Positions 1 through 5,050 of a stretch of DNA of 5,715 nucleotides are shown piece by piece. A program made the translations under genes and the position numbers. Position 1 is the stretch's first letter, and each line of letters opens with the position of its first letter. Origin of the DNA: Clostridium sp. (GTDB lineage Bacteria; Bacillota; Clostridia; Acetivibrionales; Acetivibrionaceae); assembly GCA_012841175.1 (NCBI GenBank), contig DUVG01000142.1:1-5715 (forward strand), read 5' to 3'. The notes under the pieces are model-generated. The model was given only the letters and a program-made list of their open reading frames with translations, had not been told where the DNA came from and made no database searches.

Positions 1-608
1 CCATCAAGCAAAGTGTACAGCAAAAAAGGGCCAAATACCGATACAATTGTCAAATGTATCAGCATTTTGTTTAAGTCAGTAAACTTACTTTTTTTAAACC
101 CTGCAATTTTTTGAATCGGAATGTAAGATATTACCACGTCGGCAACTAACATGTTTAAAAAACCATTAATACTTTTATTTACCATTATTAAATAGCATTC
201 ATTACCGATTGTTCCTCTATGTAAATAAAAAACCACAGCAATAGCTGGTGCTCCAATACAAATCCAATACAAAGCGTCAATTAATAAAACATTATACTTT
301 GTTCTTTTGCATAATATACCAACAAATAAAATCTCCAAAGTAAAAAAGAGTACATAAAAGTTAGGATTGAAAAAATACCATTCCAATAAATTTACAATAA
401 TAGCCACTATAAAGGCTTTTGTCAATCCATAATACCTTAAAATAAGAAAAATAAATAAATTACCAAAAGCAAAATTTATGCCATAGGAAAAAGGCAAGTC
501 ATAAATCCTTGACACAAGGCTCATAATCGCTAATACTACTAATAATATTAAGTTTTTATGTGACTTTTTAGATACAACGGTGCCTGTAGTAGTAATTTTT
601 CTCTCCAA
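1..608 (-). CDS. Membrane sensor region of a signalling protein (partial, N-terminal part)
   Basis: The gene runs off the left edge, leaving 202 N-terminal codons and no stop. The translation is almost entirely hydrophobic, with about seven membrane segments, near residues 19-36, 44-58, 62-80, 83-100, 106-128, 144-163 and 183-201. Short motifs match, from memory, a membrane sensor module found at the N-terminus of PAS, histidine kinase and GGDEF proteins: FGNLFIFLILRYYGL (48-62), TLEILFVGILCKR (90-102), DALYWICIGAP (111-121) and NKSINGFLNMLVAD (144-157). The output domain would lie outside the window, so kinase versus cyclase cannot be decided. An in-frame TAG at 615-617 means the start is at or after TTG 606-608. 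AGGA with only 4 nt spacing precedes that TTG. A GGAG at 603-606 would instead suit an ATT at 594-596. The next ATG comes about 28 codons later and has no ribosome binding site. Family assignment is from motif memory, not a search. Confidence 0.62.
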   Translation of the reverse strand, partial: MERKITTTGTVVSKKSHKNLILLVVLAIMSLVSRIYDLPFSYGINFAFGNLFIFLILRYYGLTKAFIVAIIVNLLEWYFFNPNFYVLFFTLEILFVGILCKRTKYNVLLIDALYWICIGAPAIAVVFYLHRGTIGNECYLIMVNKSINGFLNMLVADVVISYIPIQKIAGFKKSKFTDLNKMLIHLTIVSVFGPFLLYTLLD

Positions 609-640
609 CCTTTCCTAGGAAATTTAATTGTAATAAAAAG

Positions 641-688
641 ATTGTTAAGTGTTATAAAGTATAGATTATTAAGTGTTGTAAAATATCT
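641..688 (-). repeat. Two 24-bp tandem repeats upstream of the sensor gene
   Basis: Positions 641-664 and 665-688 align head to tail without gaps and match at 19 of 24 positions. The shared core is ATT.TTAAGTGTT.TAAA on the plus strand. They end 33 bp upstream of the TTG start. The placement suits a binding site for a regulator acting close to the gene. A minus-strand TATACT at 658-663 could be a -10 element inside the first copy, but its -35 is poor. Composition is AT-rich, so chance similarity is not excluded. Confidence 0.5.
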
Positions 689-807
689 AGTATGTTGTTA
701 AAGTAAAGGTATAAAAGCACCATTAGGGTAAACTATTTAGATGTTAAATATACATGGTATCATTTCTGCCGAATGACAGATTAGGCTTTTTAAAAAAATC
801 AGTCATA

Positions 808-870
808 TTATAGTAATTCTACAAAATCAAAAAAAATCCTTCTTAAATATATGCATATTAATATATGCAT
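808..870 (-). CDS. Candidate 20-residue leader peptide or small hydrophobic protein
   Basis: A 20-codon ORF encodes MHILICIYLRRIFFDFVELL and ends in TAA. It is supported by a near-perfect AGGAGG Shine-Dalgarno sequence (minus strand, 879-884) with 8 nt before the ATG, the best ribosome binding site in this part of the window. The product is hydrophobic, with an Arg-Arg pair in the middle and one Cys; I do not recognise it. The ATG lies in a perfect 8-bp inverted repeat. The ORF sits about 200 bp upstream of the membrane sensor gene and in the same direction, so it could be a regulatory leader peptide, a small membrane protein or a signal peptide. A second, unsupported 20-codon ORF starts just past its stop (ATG at 804-806) without a ribosome binding site. 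ORFs this short arise by chance, so the support is only the ribosome binding site and context. Confidence 0.4.
   Translation of the reverse strand: MHILICIYLRRIFFDFVELL
851..870 (-). repeat. Inverted repeat enclosing the small ORF start codon
   Basis: On the minus strand ATGCATAT, a 4-nt ATTA loop and ATATGCAT form a perfect 8-bp stem. The first three bases are the ATG of the 20-codon ORF, and the AGGAGG lies just upstream. In RNA this would be a modest AU-rich hairpin covering the initiation codon. In DNA it could be an operator. The element also contains a direct repeat of AATATATGCAT (846-856 and 860-870). Confidence 0.5.
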
Positions 871-889
871 TTGGTTATCCTCCTTGCCT

Positions 890-922
890 TTTTCAAACTT
901 AGCTCAAACTTAGCTTAAACTT
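890..922 (-). repeat. Three tandem 11-bp repeats
   Basis: Units at 890-900, 901-911 and 912-922 read on the minus strand as AAGTTTGAAAA, AAGTTTGAGCT and AAGTTTAAGCT. The first seven bases are identical in the first two and differ by one base in the third. The 11-bp period is close to one helical turn, which would put all copies on one face of the DNA. They lie between the candidate promoter and the ribosome binding site of the small ORF. Confidence 0.55.
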
Positions 923-982
923 TGAAATATCATTAAGTGAATTTTAGGAGTGAAAATAAAATAAATATGTAAACCTATATAT

Positions 983-1012
983 ATTCTATCATATAAAAAT
1001 TGTTTCCACCAA
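983..1012 (-). promoter_or_regulatory. Candidate sigma-A promoter for the leader and sensor gene
   Basis: On the minus strand TTGGTG (1007-1012), an 18-bp spacer and TAGAAT (983-988) form a promoter. The -10 is preceded by TGA, giving the extended -10 form TGN. Transcription would start near 976 and produce a leader of about 370 nt before the sensor start. The match is moderate. Confidence 0.4.
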
Positions 1013-1035
1013 TACAGCTTATTGTGAAATTGTGG
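995..1035 (-). terminator. Weak candidate terminator of the Nudix gene
   Basis: Just after the Nudix stop, the minus strand has an imperfect hairpin: ATTGTGG (1029-1035) or the inner CACAATA can pair with the CCACCAAT region (1006-1013), with a bulge. It is followed after a few bases by ATTTTTAT. The stem is weak and the T-tract is offset, so some read-through into the sensor leader is possible. Confidence 0.3.
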
Positions 1036-1041
1036 CACCTG

Positions 1042-1944
1042 TTAGTATATTTCCTCAAAATTACTATAATTAGGATTAAACATATAAAGTTTTGACGGTC
1101 TGTGTCCTCCATTTTTAGTATACTTATCTGTTTCAACAAGTATATTTGAAATCTTTCTTCTAAAATTTGCTTTTAAAAGCTTAGTACCTAAAATCACTTC
1201 ATATACCTGTTGAAGTTCTGTTAGTGTAAATAGCTCAGGCATCAAATTAAATACAATATCAGTATTTTTTATTTGATTTTTGAGTCTTCCAATTCCATAT
1301 ACTATAATCTTAGGATGATCAAAAGCTATTCCATTAGATTCTATTATCTCTCTTTTTATTTTTGTTACTTTTCCTTCAACAATTTTTGATGCCTTTACAG
1401 TTGCCGTAAGCTTATCTTCACCATTTTCTAAGTTTAGTTTAAAAAACTTTTCAAAAACCCATCCTTTCTCGTTTAAAATTTTATTTTCTTCACAACATTT
1501 ACAGGAAACAGTAAACCATTTTGCATCATCTGCAGCTTTTACATTAAGGGTGGAACTATCCACCAGTGACATATATGAAGCAGTTATTATTCTTGTCCTT
1601 TTGTCCCTGCCAACATCTCCCCATGAATAAAGTTGCTCCATATATATATTATCAATATTTGTTTCTTCTTTAAGCTCTCTTAATGCCGCTTCTTCTAAGC
1701 TCTCATCCATGTTAACAAAACCTCCTGGCAGTGCCCACTTTCCAATGTCAGGATGATCGCCTCTTTTTATCATTAACAATTTTAAAGCCTTCTTTGGAAG
1801 TTTTCTGTAGTTTTCTTTTTCTTCATTAGTTACTGTAAAAACAAGGACATCCGCTGTTACAGATGGTCTTTCAAATTTATTTGGATCATAAGCTGCAAGA
1901 AACTGTTCTTCAGTTAATCCATTCTTATTTATTTTTTTCTCCAA
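1042..1944 (-). CDS. Nudix hydrolase with C-terminal winged-helix domain (NrtR-like)
   Basis: The protein has about 300 residues in two parts. Residues 28-150 form a Nudix domain with the box at 75-97, matching GX5EX7REUXEEXGU. The metal-binding REXXEE (89-94) is intact, but the late Gly is Asn (TNI). The preceding RGDHPDIGKWALPGGF is typical of ADP-ribose-type Nudix enzymes. Residues about 227-290 resemble the NrtR winged helix (FTLTELQQVYEVIL, KANFRRKI and GGHRPSKLY). NrtR proteins bind ADP-ribose and regulate NAD metabolism. Here the intact box suggests hydrolysis may also persist, so enzyme, regulator or both remain open. Start choice: a GTG at 1951-1953 is in frame, but the AGAGG at 1953-1957 overlaps it; TTG at 1942-1944 lies 8 nt behind that site and is preferred. 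A cysteine cluster (C148, C150, C151) is unusual. No NAD gene is adjacent to name a target. Confidence 0.85.
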   Translation of the reverse strand: MEKKINKNGLTEEQFLAAYDPNKFERPSVTADVLVFTVTNEEKENYRKLPKKALKLLMIKRGDHPDIGKWALPGGFVNMDESLEEAALRELKEETNIDNIYMEQLYSWGDVGRDKRTRIITASYMSLVDSSTLNVKAADDAKWFTVSCKCCEENKILNEKGWVFEKFFKLNLENGEDKLTATVKASKIVEGKVTKIKREIIESNGIAFDHPKIIVYGIGRLKNQIKNTDIVFNLMPELFTLTELQQVYEVILGTKLLKANFRRKISNILVETDKYTKNGGHRPSKLYMFNPNYSNFEEIY

Positions 1945-2019
1945 TGTACACACCTCTTTTGTGAATTTTGCAAAATGTATAGCACTTTAATGAGTAATGG
2001 GAATCTATTGCCTGACTAT

Positions 2020-2048
2020 ATTATATATTTCAAAAATGTTTTTTTCCA
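2020..2048 (-). promoter_or_regulatory. Candidate promoter of the Nudix gene
   Basis: On the minus strand TGGAAA (2043-2048), a 17-bp spacer and a perfect TATAAT (2020-2025) form a sigma-A-type promoter. The start would be near 2012, giving a leader of about 68 nt to the TTG. The -35 is only a 4 of 6 match, and TATAAT-like strings are common in such AT-rich DNA. Confidence 0.4.
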
Positions 2049-2156
2049 TATGCTTTTCTCCTTTTATTTGCTTGGGCATACTTTTATATTGTATAAAATT
2101 AAGTTATATGGTCTAATTATCACAAAAAAATTTATACAAAAAAGAGGGGTAAAAGG

Positions 2157-2172
2157 TAAGAATATATTCTTA
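2157..2172. repeat. 16-bp perfect palindrome
   Basis: TAAGAATATATTCTTA reads the same on both strands. It lies between the Spo0E-side terminator and the Nudix promoter, about 110 bp upstream of the candidate -35. The form suits a dimeric regulator, but no regulator with this site was recognised. Confidence 0.4.
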
Positions 2173-2196
2173 ATACATATGATATTTCTGTTTACT

Positions 2197-2239
2197 AAAA
2201 AACTGGTAAAAGTACCTGCTATACTCTTACCAGTTTTTT
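2197..2239 (-). terminator. Strong hairpin terminator after the Spo0E-like gene, usable from both strands
   Basis: AAAAAACTGGTAA (2197-2209) pairs perfectly with TTACCAGTTTTTT (2227-2239). After one A/C mismatch four further pairs close on a 7-nt loop (2215-2221). Read on the minus strand it ends in six T residues, 56 bp beyond the Spo0E-like stop codon. Read on the plus strand it ends in seven T residues. It should isolate the Nudix gene from upstream transcription. Confidence 0.85.
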
Positions 2240-2295
2240 TAATTATATCTATTATACTTTTATTAAATATTAAATTTTTTTAGATAAGATATTCT

Positions 2296-2466
2296 CTATT
2301 CTTTTTTATTCCTCAGCATTTTATAATACTGATACAAGAGACCATCTAATTCAATCTCAACATCTTGAATTTTTGTTTGTTGAGAATCATCATGTTGATC
2401 ATAAGAATTAATAAGCAGGTTTTTCTCAACTATTTTTTTCTCCAAATTATTTGTATTTTCATTCAT
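2296..2466 (-). CDS. Spo0E-like aspartyl-phosphate phosphatase
   Basis: This is a 56-residue protein, the usual length of the Spo0E family, which removes phosphate from the response regulator Spo0A and so restrains entry into sporulation. It is predicted to form two helices: LEKKIVEKNLLINSY (8-22) and VEIELDGLLYQYYKML (36-51), joined by a polar loop. The second helix carries the family signature around LDxLxxxYY. The Asp (D41) is kept, while the usual Ser of SxxLD is Glu (E37). The start is ATG 2464-2466, with AGGAGGTG 7 nt upstream. An earlier in-frame TTG at 2482-2484 overlaps the ribosome binding site and is rejected. The gene has its own promoter and terminator, so it is probably monocistronic. 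The target could be Spo0A or another response regulator. Confidence 0.8.
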   Translation of the reverse strand: MNENTNNLEKKIVEKNLLINSYDQHDDSQQTKIQDVEIELDGLLYQYYKMLRNKKE

Positions 2467-2503
2467 GATGTCACACCTCCTCAAAATGTACTCCCCAAAA
2501 ATT

Positions 2504-2532
2504 ATTATAACATATAAAAATAAAATTATCTA
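2504..2532 (-). promoter_or_regulatory. Extended -10 promoter of the Spo0E-like gene
   Basis: On the minus strand TAGATA (2527-2532, 4 of 6 to consensus), a 17-bp spacer and a perfect TATAAT (2504-2509) preceded by TGT form a good sigma-A extended -10 promoter. The leader to the ATG would be about 30 nt and includes AGGAGGTG. I saw no clear Spo0A box nearby. Confidence 0.65.
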
Positions 2533-2632
2533 CCATTATTAAATATAATTGTCCTACTTATCCCAGGTTTAACAAACTTTTTATCAAAAATTAATATAAA
2601 TTTAATATTTCCCATTGCATTTTTCCTTAAAC

Positions 2633-2671
2633 AACACTAAAGCAGGGACTTTAAGTCCCTACTTTGGTGTT
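2633..2671 (-). terminator. Hairpin terminator after hsp20
   Basis: Positions 2633-2650 and 2654-2671 form an 18-bp stem with one mismatch and one G-T pair, closed by a 3-nt loop. It lies about 75 bp past the hsp20 stop. The minus-strand T-tract (GTTGTTTAAGG) is poor. The plus-strand side (TTTTCTGTTTTT) is richer, so the element may work better for plus-strand transcripts. Confidence 0.65.
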
Positions 2672-2745
2672 TTCTGTTTTTAGAAAATTCATTATGTTTT
2701 AGACAATGTATTCTACTAAGAAGCTATTTTTTATATGTTCTCTTA

Positions 2746-3198
2746 TTATTGAACTGGTATCTTGTGTTTGTTTTTCTTGGTGTTTTTATCCTTTGGTAAT
2801 ACTATAGTCAATATTCCATCCTTATACTTTGCAGTTACAGAGTCCTTAACTACATTCTCAACATAAAAGTTTCTTGCAACCGAACCATATCTTCTTTCTC
2901 TTCTAATGTAATTGTCTCTCTCGTCTTTTACTTCTTCGCCTCTGTCAATTGAAATTGTTAGAGTATCATCTCTTAGTTCAACATTAATATCTTCTTTTTT
3001 TACTCCAGGAATTTCAGCATCTACAATGTATTCCTTGTCGGTTTCACGTATATCGGCTCTAATTCCATTTGTGGCTGAAAGAACCCCAGAGAAAAAAGGA
3101 TCGTTAAAAAAATTATCAAAAACATTTTTGCCAAACCCCCAAAAATCGTTATTTGTTGAAAGCTTATTTCCTCTCCTATATGGCATTAAACTAAACAT
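2746..3198 (-). CDS. hsp18: Small heat-shock protein, Hsp20/alpha-crystallin family (Hsp18-like)
   Basis: The protein has 150 residues, normal for clostridial Hsp18, an ATP-independent cytoplasmic holdase that forms oligomers and binds unfolding proteins under heat or solvent stress. The N-terminal arm (1-44) has the typical MFSLMPYRR opening and Phe-rich FDNFFNDPFF segment. The alpha-crystallin domain spans about 45-136 and contains IPGVKKEDINVEL (63-75), RRERRYGSVARNFYV (99-113) and the family motif AKYKDGILTIVLPK (123-136). The C-terminal tail carries IPV (147-149), the IXI/V motif that docks neighbouring dimers. The start is ATG 3196-3198, with GGAGGTG 6 nt upstream. An earlier in-frame ATG (3211-3213) would place the ribosome binding site inside the gene and is rejected. 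The promoter is flanked by CtsR-type boxes, implying heat-inducible derepression. The symbol follows the clostridial homologue. Confidence 0.93.
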   Translation of the reverse strand: MFSLMPYRRGNKLSTNNDFWGFGKNVFDNFFNDPFFSGVLSATNGIRADIRETDKEYIVDAEIPGVKKEDINVELRDDTLTISIDRGEEVKDERDNYIRRERRYGSVARNFYVENVVKDSVTAKYKDGILTIVLPKDKNTKKNKHKIPVQ

Positions 3199-3225
3199 AT
3201 AAAACACCTCCATTTCGAGTTTAAC

Positions 3226-3242
3226 TTTGACTTTCTTTGACC
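3226..3242 (-). promoter_or_regulatory. CtsR operator, start-proximal copy
   Basis: On the minus strand the site reads GGTCAAAGAAAGTCAAA, an exact match to the CtsR consensus of two RGTCAAA heptads separated by NAN. It covers the expected transcription start of hsp20, between the -10 and the ribosome binding site, so binding would block initiation. CtsR itself is not in the window. Confidence 0.88.
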
Positions 3243-3252
3243 TTCTATATTA

Positions 3253-3282
3253 TTTATACCACAAATCCAATTATGTAAACAA
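3253..3282 (-). promoter_or_regulatory. Promoter of the hsp20 gene
   Basis: On the minus strand TTGTTT (3277-3282), an 18-bp spacer and TATAAA (3253-3258) preceded by TGG form an extended -10 sigma-A promoter. An overlapping TTTACA at 3274-3279 gives a shorter 15-bp spacer and is less likely. The promoter lies between the two CtsR boxes. No CIRCE element (HrcA site) was found. Confidence 0.65.
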
Positions 3283-3290
3283 CATTTGTT

Positions 3291-3307
3291 TTTGACCTTC
3301 CCTGACC
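3291..3307 (-). promoter_or_regulatory. CtsR-type operator, distal copy
   Basis: On the minus strand it reads GGTCAGGGAAGGTCAAA. The second heptad is perfect, the first matches at 5 of 7, and the 3-bp spacer GAA is correct. It ends just upstream of the -35. A weaker third heptad-like string follows at the same 10-bp step (3311-3317). Paired boxes around the promoter would favour tight repression. Confidence 0.7.
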
Positions 3308-3317
3308 TTACCTTGTA

Positions 3318-3379
3318 AATAAATTTATTATGCTTAAGATATCTATTATTTTCTTAATTTTTCTTACTTATCTTACTTA
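3318..3379. repeat. Short palindrome and 9-bp tandem repeat between spoVB and hsp20
   Basis: AATAAATTTATT (3318-3329) is a 12-bp palindrome, and TCTTACTTA occurs twice in tandem at 3362-3370 and 3371-3379. Both are simple AT-rich elements with no evident function. No convincing terminator for spoVB was seen here. Confidence 0.35.
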
Positions 3380-3413
3380 TAGGCTATGTAATTTAATTGT
3401 TATTTGTGAAGCC

Positions 3414-4949
3414 TTATTTAAAAAGCTTTAATACTTCTTCCTTATCAATAGCACCTACTACAAACATAAGACCAAAAGCAACTGCTCCATTGCCAAGAAT
3501 ATTTGCTATTACTGCACCACTGCCCCCTATATTAAATATATTAAAGAAACTGTTTATATATTTATGAACAAACATTATTACTATACATACTATTCCCGGC
3601 TTTAGTATCCAATTTCTAAAATCTAAAACCATTCCTGTCATTTTTGTTACAGTGTAGGTATTTAAACCACAAACGCAAGCTGAACTTATTATAATCCCTG
3701 CTATATAACCCTTTACACCATAAACAGGAATACAATATACTACAAATAAAATTCTTATAACATATCCTACAATTGAATTTCTAAGAGAAATCCCCTGTTT
3801 ACCTAATCCATTTAATATTCCTAAAAGAGTTTGCTGCAAATATATAAATATGCATGTAAAGGACAGTAAGTATAAAATATCACCTATGTTTTCATTTTTA
3901 TAAATTAAGTCTCCTATTTCATTTGAAAAACCAATAAATATAGATGTAAATATAAATCCTAGAATGAATGTAAATTGGATTGATTTTGATATTCTATAAT
4001 TAACAGTTTTAAAATTCTTTAAAGATAACGCCTCAGAAATAGCTGGTACAAGAGTTGTTGCTAAAGAAGAGGTAACCAGTGAAGGAAAAAAAACCAGTGG
4101 CATTGCCATACCTGTAAGCTTCCCATATTCTGCAAGGCTGGCTTGATAATTCATACCACCTAGTAAAAGCATTCTTGGAATTAGTATAAGTTCCACTGCT
4201 CCCATCATTGATGTAATAAATCTATTAAAAGATATGGGGATTGACATCTTTATTATATTAGTAAGAATAGTTCTTTTTCTCATAAAATCTTTTTTAGATT
4301 TTTTAAGGGAAAACTTTTTCTTCTTCATATTAAAAATTATTAATAAAACAGTCAAGTTTGAAATTTCTCCTATAGCCATTCCAACAGTTGCCAGGGCACA
4401 GGCATACTCAAGCCCAATATTTAAAAAATAACAAGACATAGCCATTACTATTCCTATTCTCACAACCTGTTCTACAATTTGAGAACAGGCAGTGGGAACA
4501 ACATCCTGCACACCATAATAATATCCCTTAACTGCAGAAGCAGCAGCAATCACTGGAATACATGGCAGCAATAAAATCATAGAATAATATGTTCTCGAAT
4601 CCTTTAAGATGACGTTCACTATTGGATCTATAAAAATTAATATGCCTATTGATACTACTAAGCCGGCAATTACCACAATAGCTAATGCACAGTATGTTAT
4701 TCTTAGTAAATTTACATGATTGTTTTTTGCTGTCTGCTCTGCAACCATTTTTGAAACAGCAATTGATATACCAGAAGTGAGAGTGAGTATAATAAGAGAA
4801 TATACAGGGGAAATAAGTTGGAAAATCCCCATACCTTCTGCACCTATAAGGTTAGAAAGATATATCCTGTATATAAATCCTAATACCTTTACAATAAATC
4901 CAGCTATCATTAATACTATTGCACTACTTACAAATGATTTCTTAGTCAT
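3414..4949 (-). CDS. spoVB: SpoVB-like flippase of the polysaccharide/MurJ (MOP) superfamily
   Basis: The 511 residues, close to the roughly 518 of Bacillus SpoVB, form about 12-14 membrane helices throughout. The N-terminus has the family pattern GFIVKVLGFIYR (17-28) followed by LIGAEGMGIFQL (34-45) and SGISIAVSKMVAEQ (59-72). Later segments include KGYYYGVQDVVPTACSQIVEQ and MPLVFFPSLVTSSLATTLVPAISEA, characteristic of the SpoVB/MurJ branch. SpoVB acts in the mother-cell membrane system, probably moving lipid-linked precursors for spore cortex peptidoglycan. Paralogues in clostridia serve other polysaccharides, so the exact substrate is inferred. The start is the first ATG after an in-frame stop. 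Its AAAGG site lies rather far (about 12 nt) upstream and is weak. A candidate promoter lies at 4991-5018. No sporulation-sigma-factor promoter was recognised and no clear terminator follows. Confidence 0.9.
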   Translation of the reverse strand: MTKKSFVSSAIVLMIAGFIVKVLGFIYRIYLSNLIGAEGMGIFQLISPVYSLIILTLTSGISIAVSKMVAEQTAKNNHVNLLRITYCALAIVVIAGLVVSIGILIFIDPIVNVILKDSRTYYSMILLLPCIPVIAAASAVKGYYYGVQDVVPTACSQIVEQVVRIGIVMAMSCYFLNIGLEYACALATVGMAIGEISNLTVLLIIFNMKKKKFSLKKSKKDFMRKRTILTNIIKMSIPISFNRFITSMMGAVELILIPRMLLLGGMNYQASLAEYGKLTGMAMPLVFFPSLVTSSLATTLVPAISEALSLKNFKTVNYRISKSIQFTFILGFIFTSIFIGFSNEIGDLIYKNENIGDILYLLSFTCIFIYLQQTLLGILNGLGKQGISLRNSIVGYVIRILFVVYCIPVYGVKGYIAGIIISSACVCGLNTYTVTKMTGMVLDFRNWILKPGIVCIVIMFVHKYINSFFNIFNIGGSGAVIANILGNGAVAFGLMFVVGAIDKEEVLKLFK

Positions 4950-4961
4950 TAAACTAATTTA

Positions 4962-5030
4962 CCTTTTTAAAAAATTGTCCTCATTATTTGTATTTAAAAA
5001 AACAATAACTTATGACAAAGTTTAAAAAGG
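4962..5030 (-). repeat. 10-bp inverted repeat around the spoVB leader
   Basis: CCTTTTTAAA (4962-4971) and TTTAAAAAGG (5021-5030) are exact reverse complements about 50 bp apart. On the transcript the second arm includes the AAAGG that is the only ribosome-binding candidate for spoVB, so pairing would hide it. Low complexity makes chance occurrence plausible. Confidence 0.35.
4991..5018 (-). promoter_or_regulatory. Candidate promoter of spoVB
   Basis: On the minus strand TTGTCA (5013-5018, 5 of 6 to consensus), a 16-bp spacer and TAAATA (4991-4996, a weak -10) lie in the 101-bp gap upstream of spoVB. No terminator hairpin was seen after the preceding gene, so co-transcription with it is also possible. 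Confidence 0.3.
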
Positions 5031-5050
5031 AAAAATAGATAATTAAAAAA

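Larger units (their letters stand above)
609..1041 (-). other. Long untranslated leader between the Nudix gene and the sensor gene
   Basis: This 433-bp stretch has no long reading frame on either strand. Read on the minus strand it contains, in order, a candidate promoter (983-1012), three 11-bp tandem repeats (890-922), a 20-codon ORF with a strong ribosome binding site (808-870) whose ATG is inside a hairpin (851-870), and a pair of 24-bp tandem repeats (641-688) ending 33 bp before the sensor start. A 6-bp stem with a 4-nt loop lies at 765-780. No known riboswitch or T-box motif was recognised. The simplest reading is a long regulated leader for the sensor gene. Degraded former coding DNA is the alternative. 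Confidence 0.5.
1945..2295 (-). other. Intergenic region between the Spo0E-like and Nudix genes
   Basis: This 351-bp gap holds a strong hairpin terminator (2197-2239), a 16-bp perfect palindrome (2157-2172), a candidate Nudix promoter (2020-2048) and the Nudix ribosome binding site (1953-1957). A plus-strand open frame spans most of it but has no ribosome binding site and is crossed by the terminator, so I do not call a gene. Confidence 0.55.
2467..2745 (-). other. Intergenic region between hsp20 and the Spo0E-like gene
   Basis: This 279-bp gap holds the hairpin at 2633-2671 after hsp20 and the Spo0E-like promoter at 2504-2532. No further reading frame with a ribosome binding site was seen. 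Confidence 0.5.

Noticed and set aside
765..780. 6-bp stem with a 4-nt loop in the sensor leader
   Set aside because: The stem is short with a G-T pair and has no T-tract in the minus direction, so it cannot be called a terminator or riboswitch.
744..806. Second 20-codon minus-strand ORF just past the stop of the small leader ORF
   Set aside because: It has no ribosome binding site. Only proximity to the preceding stop hints at coupling, which is too little support.
2005..2049. Minus-strand 14-codon ORF with an AGGAG site upstream of the Nudix gene
   Set aside because: It overlaps the best Nudix promoter, is very short, and ends in TAG. It is in frame with the Nudix gene, but two stops intervene.
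1975..2283. Plus-strand open frame of 102 codons rich in hydrophobic residues
   Set aside because: It has no ribosome binding site, is crossed by a strong hairpin terminator, and its hydrophobic look follows from AT-rich intergenic DNA.
2912..3202. Plus-strand open frame opposite the hsp20 gene
   Set aside because: It is antisense to a clear alpha-crystallin domain and has a Ser-rich translation typical of a shadow frame.
4720..5025. Plus-strand open frame opposite the spoVB N-terminus
   Set aside because: It is antisense to conserved SpoVB sequence and shows no domain or ribosome binding site of its own; the same applies to the frame at 4234-4431.
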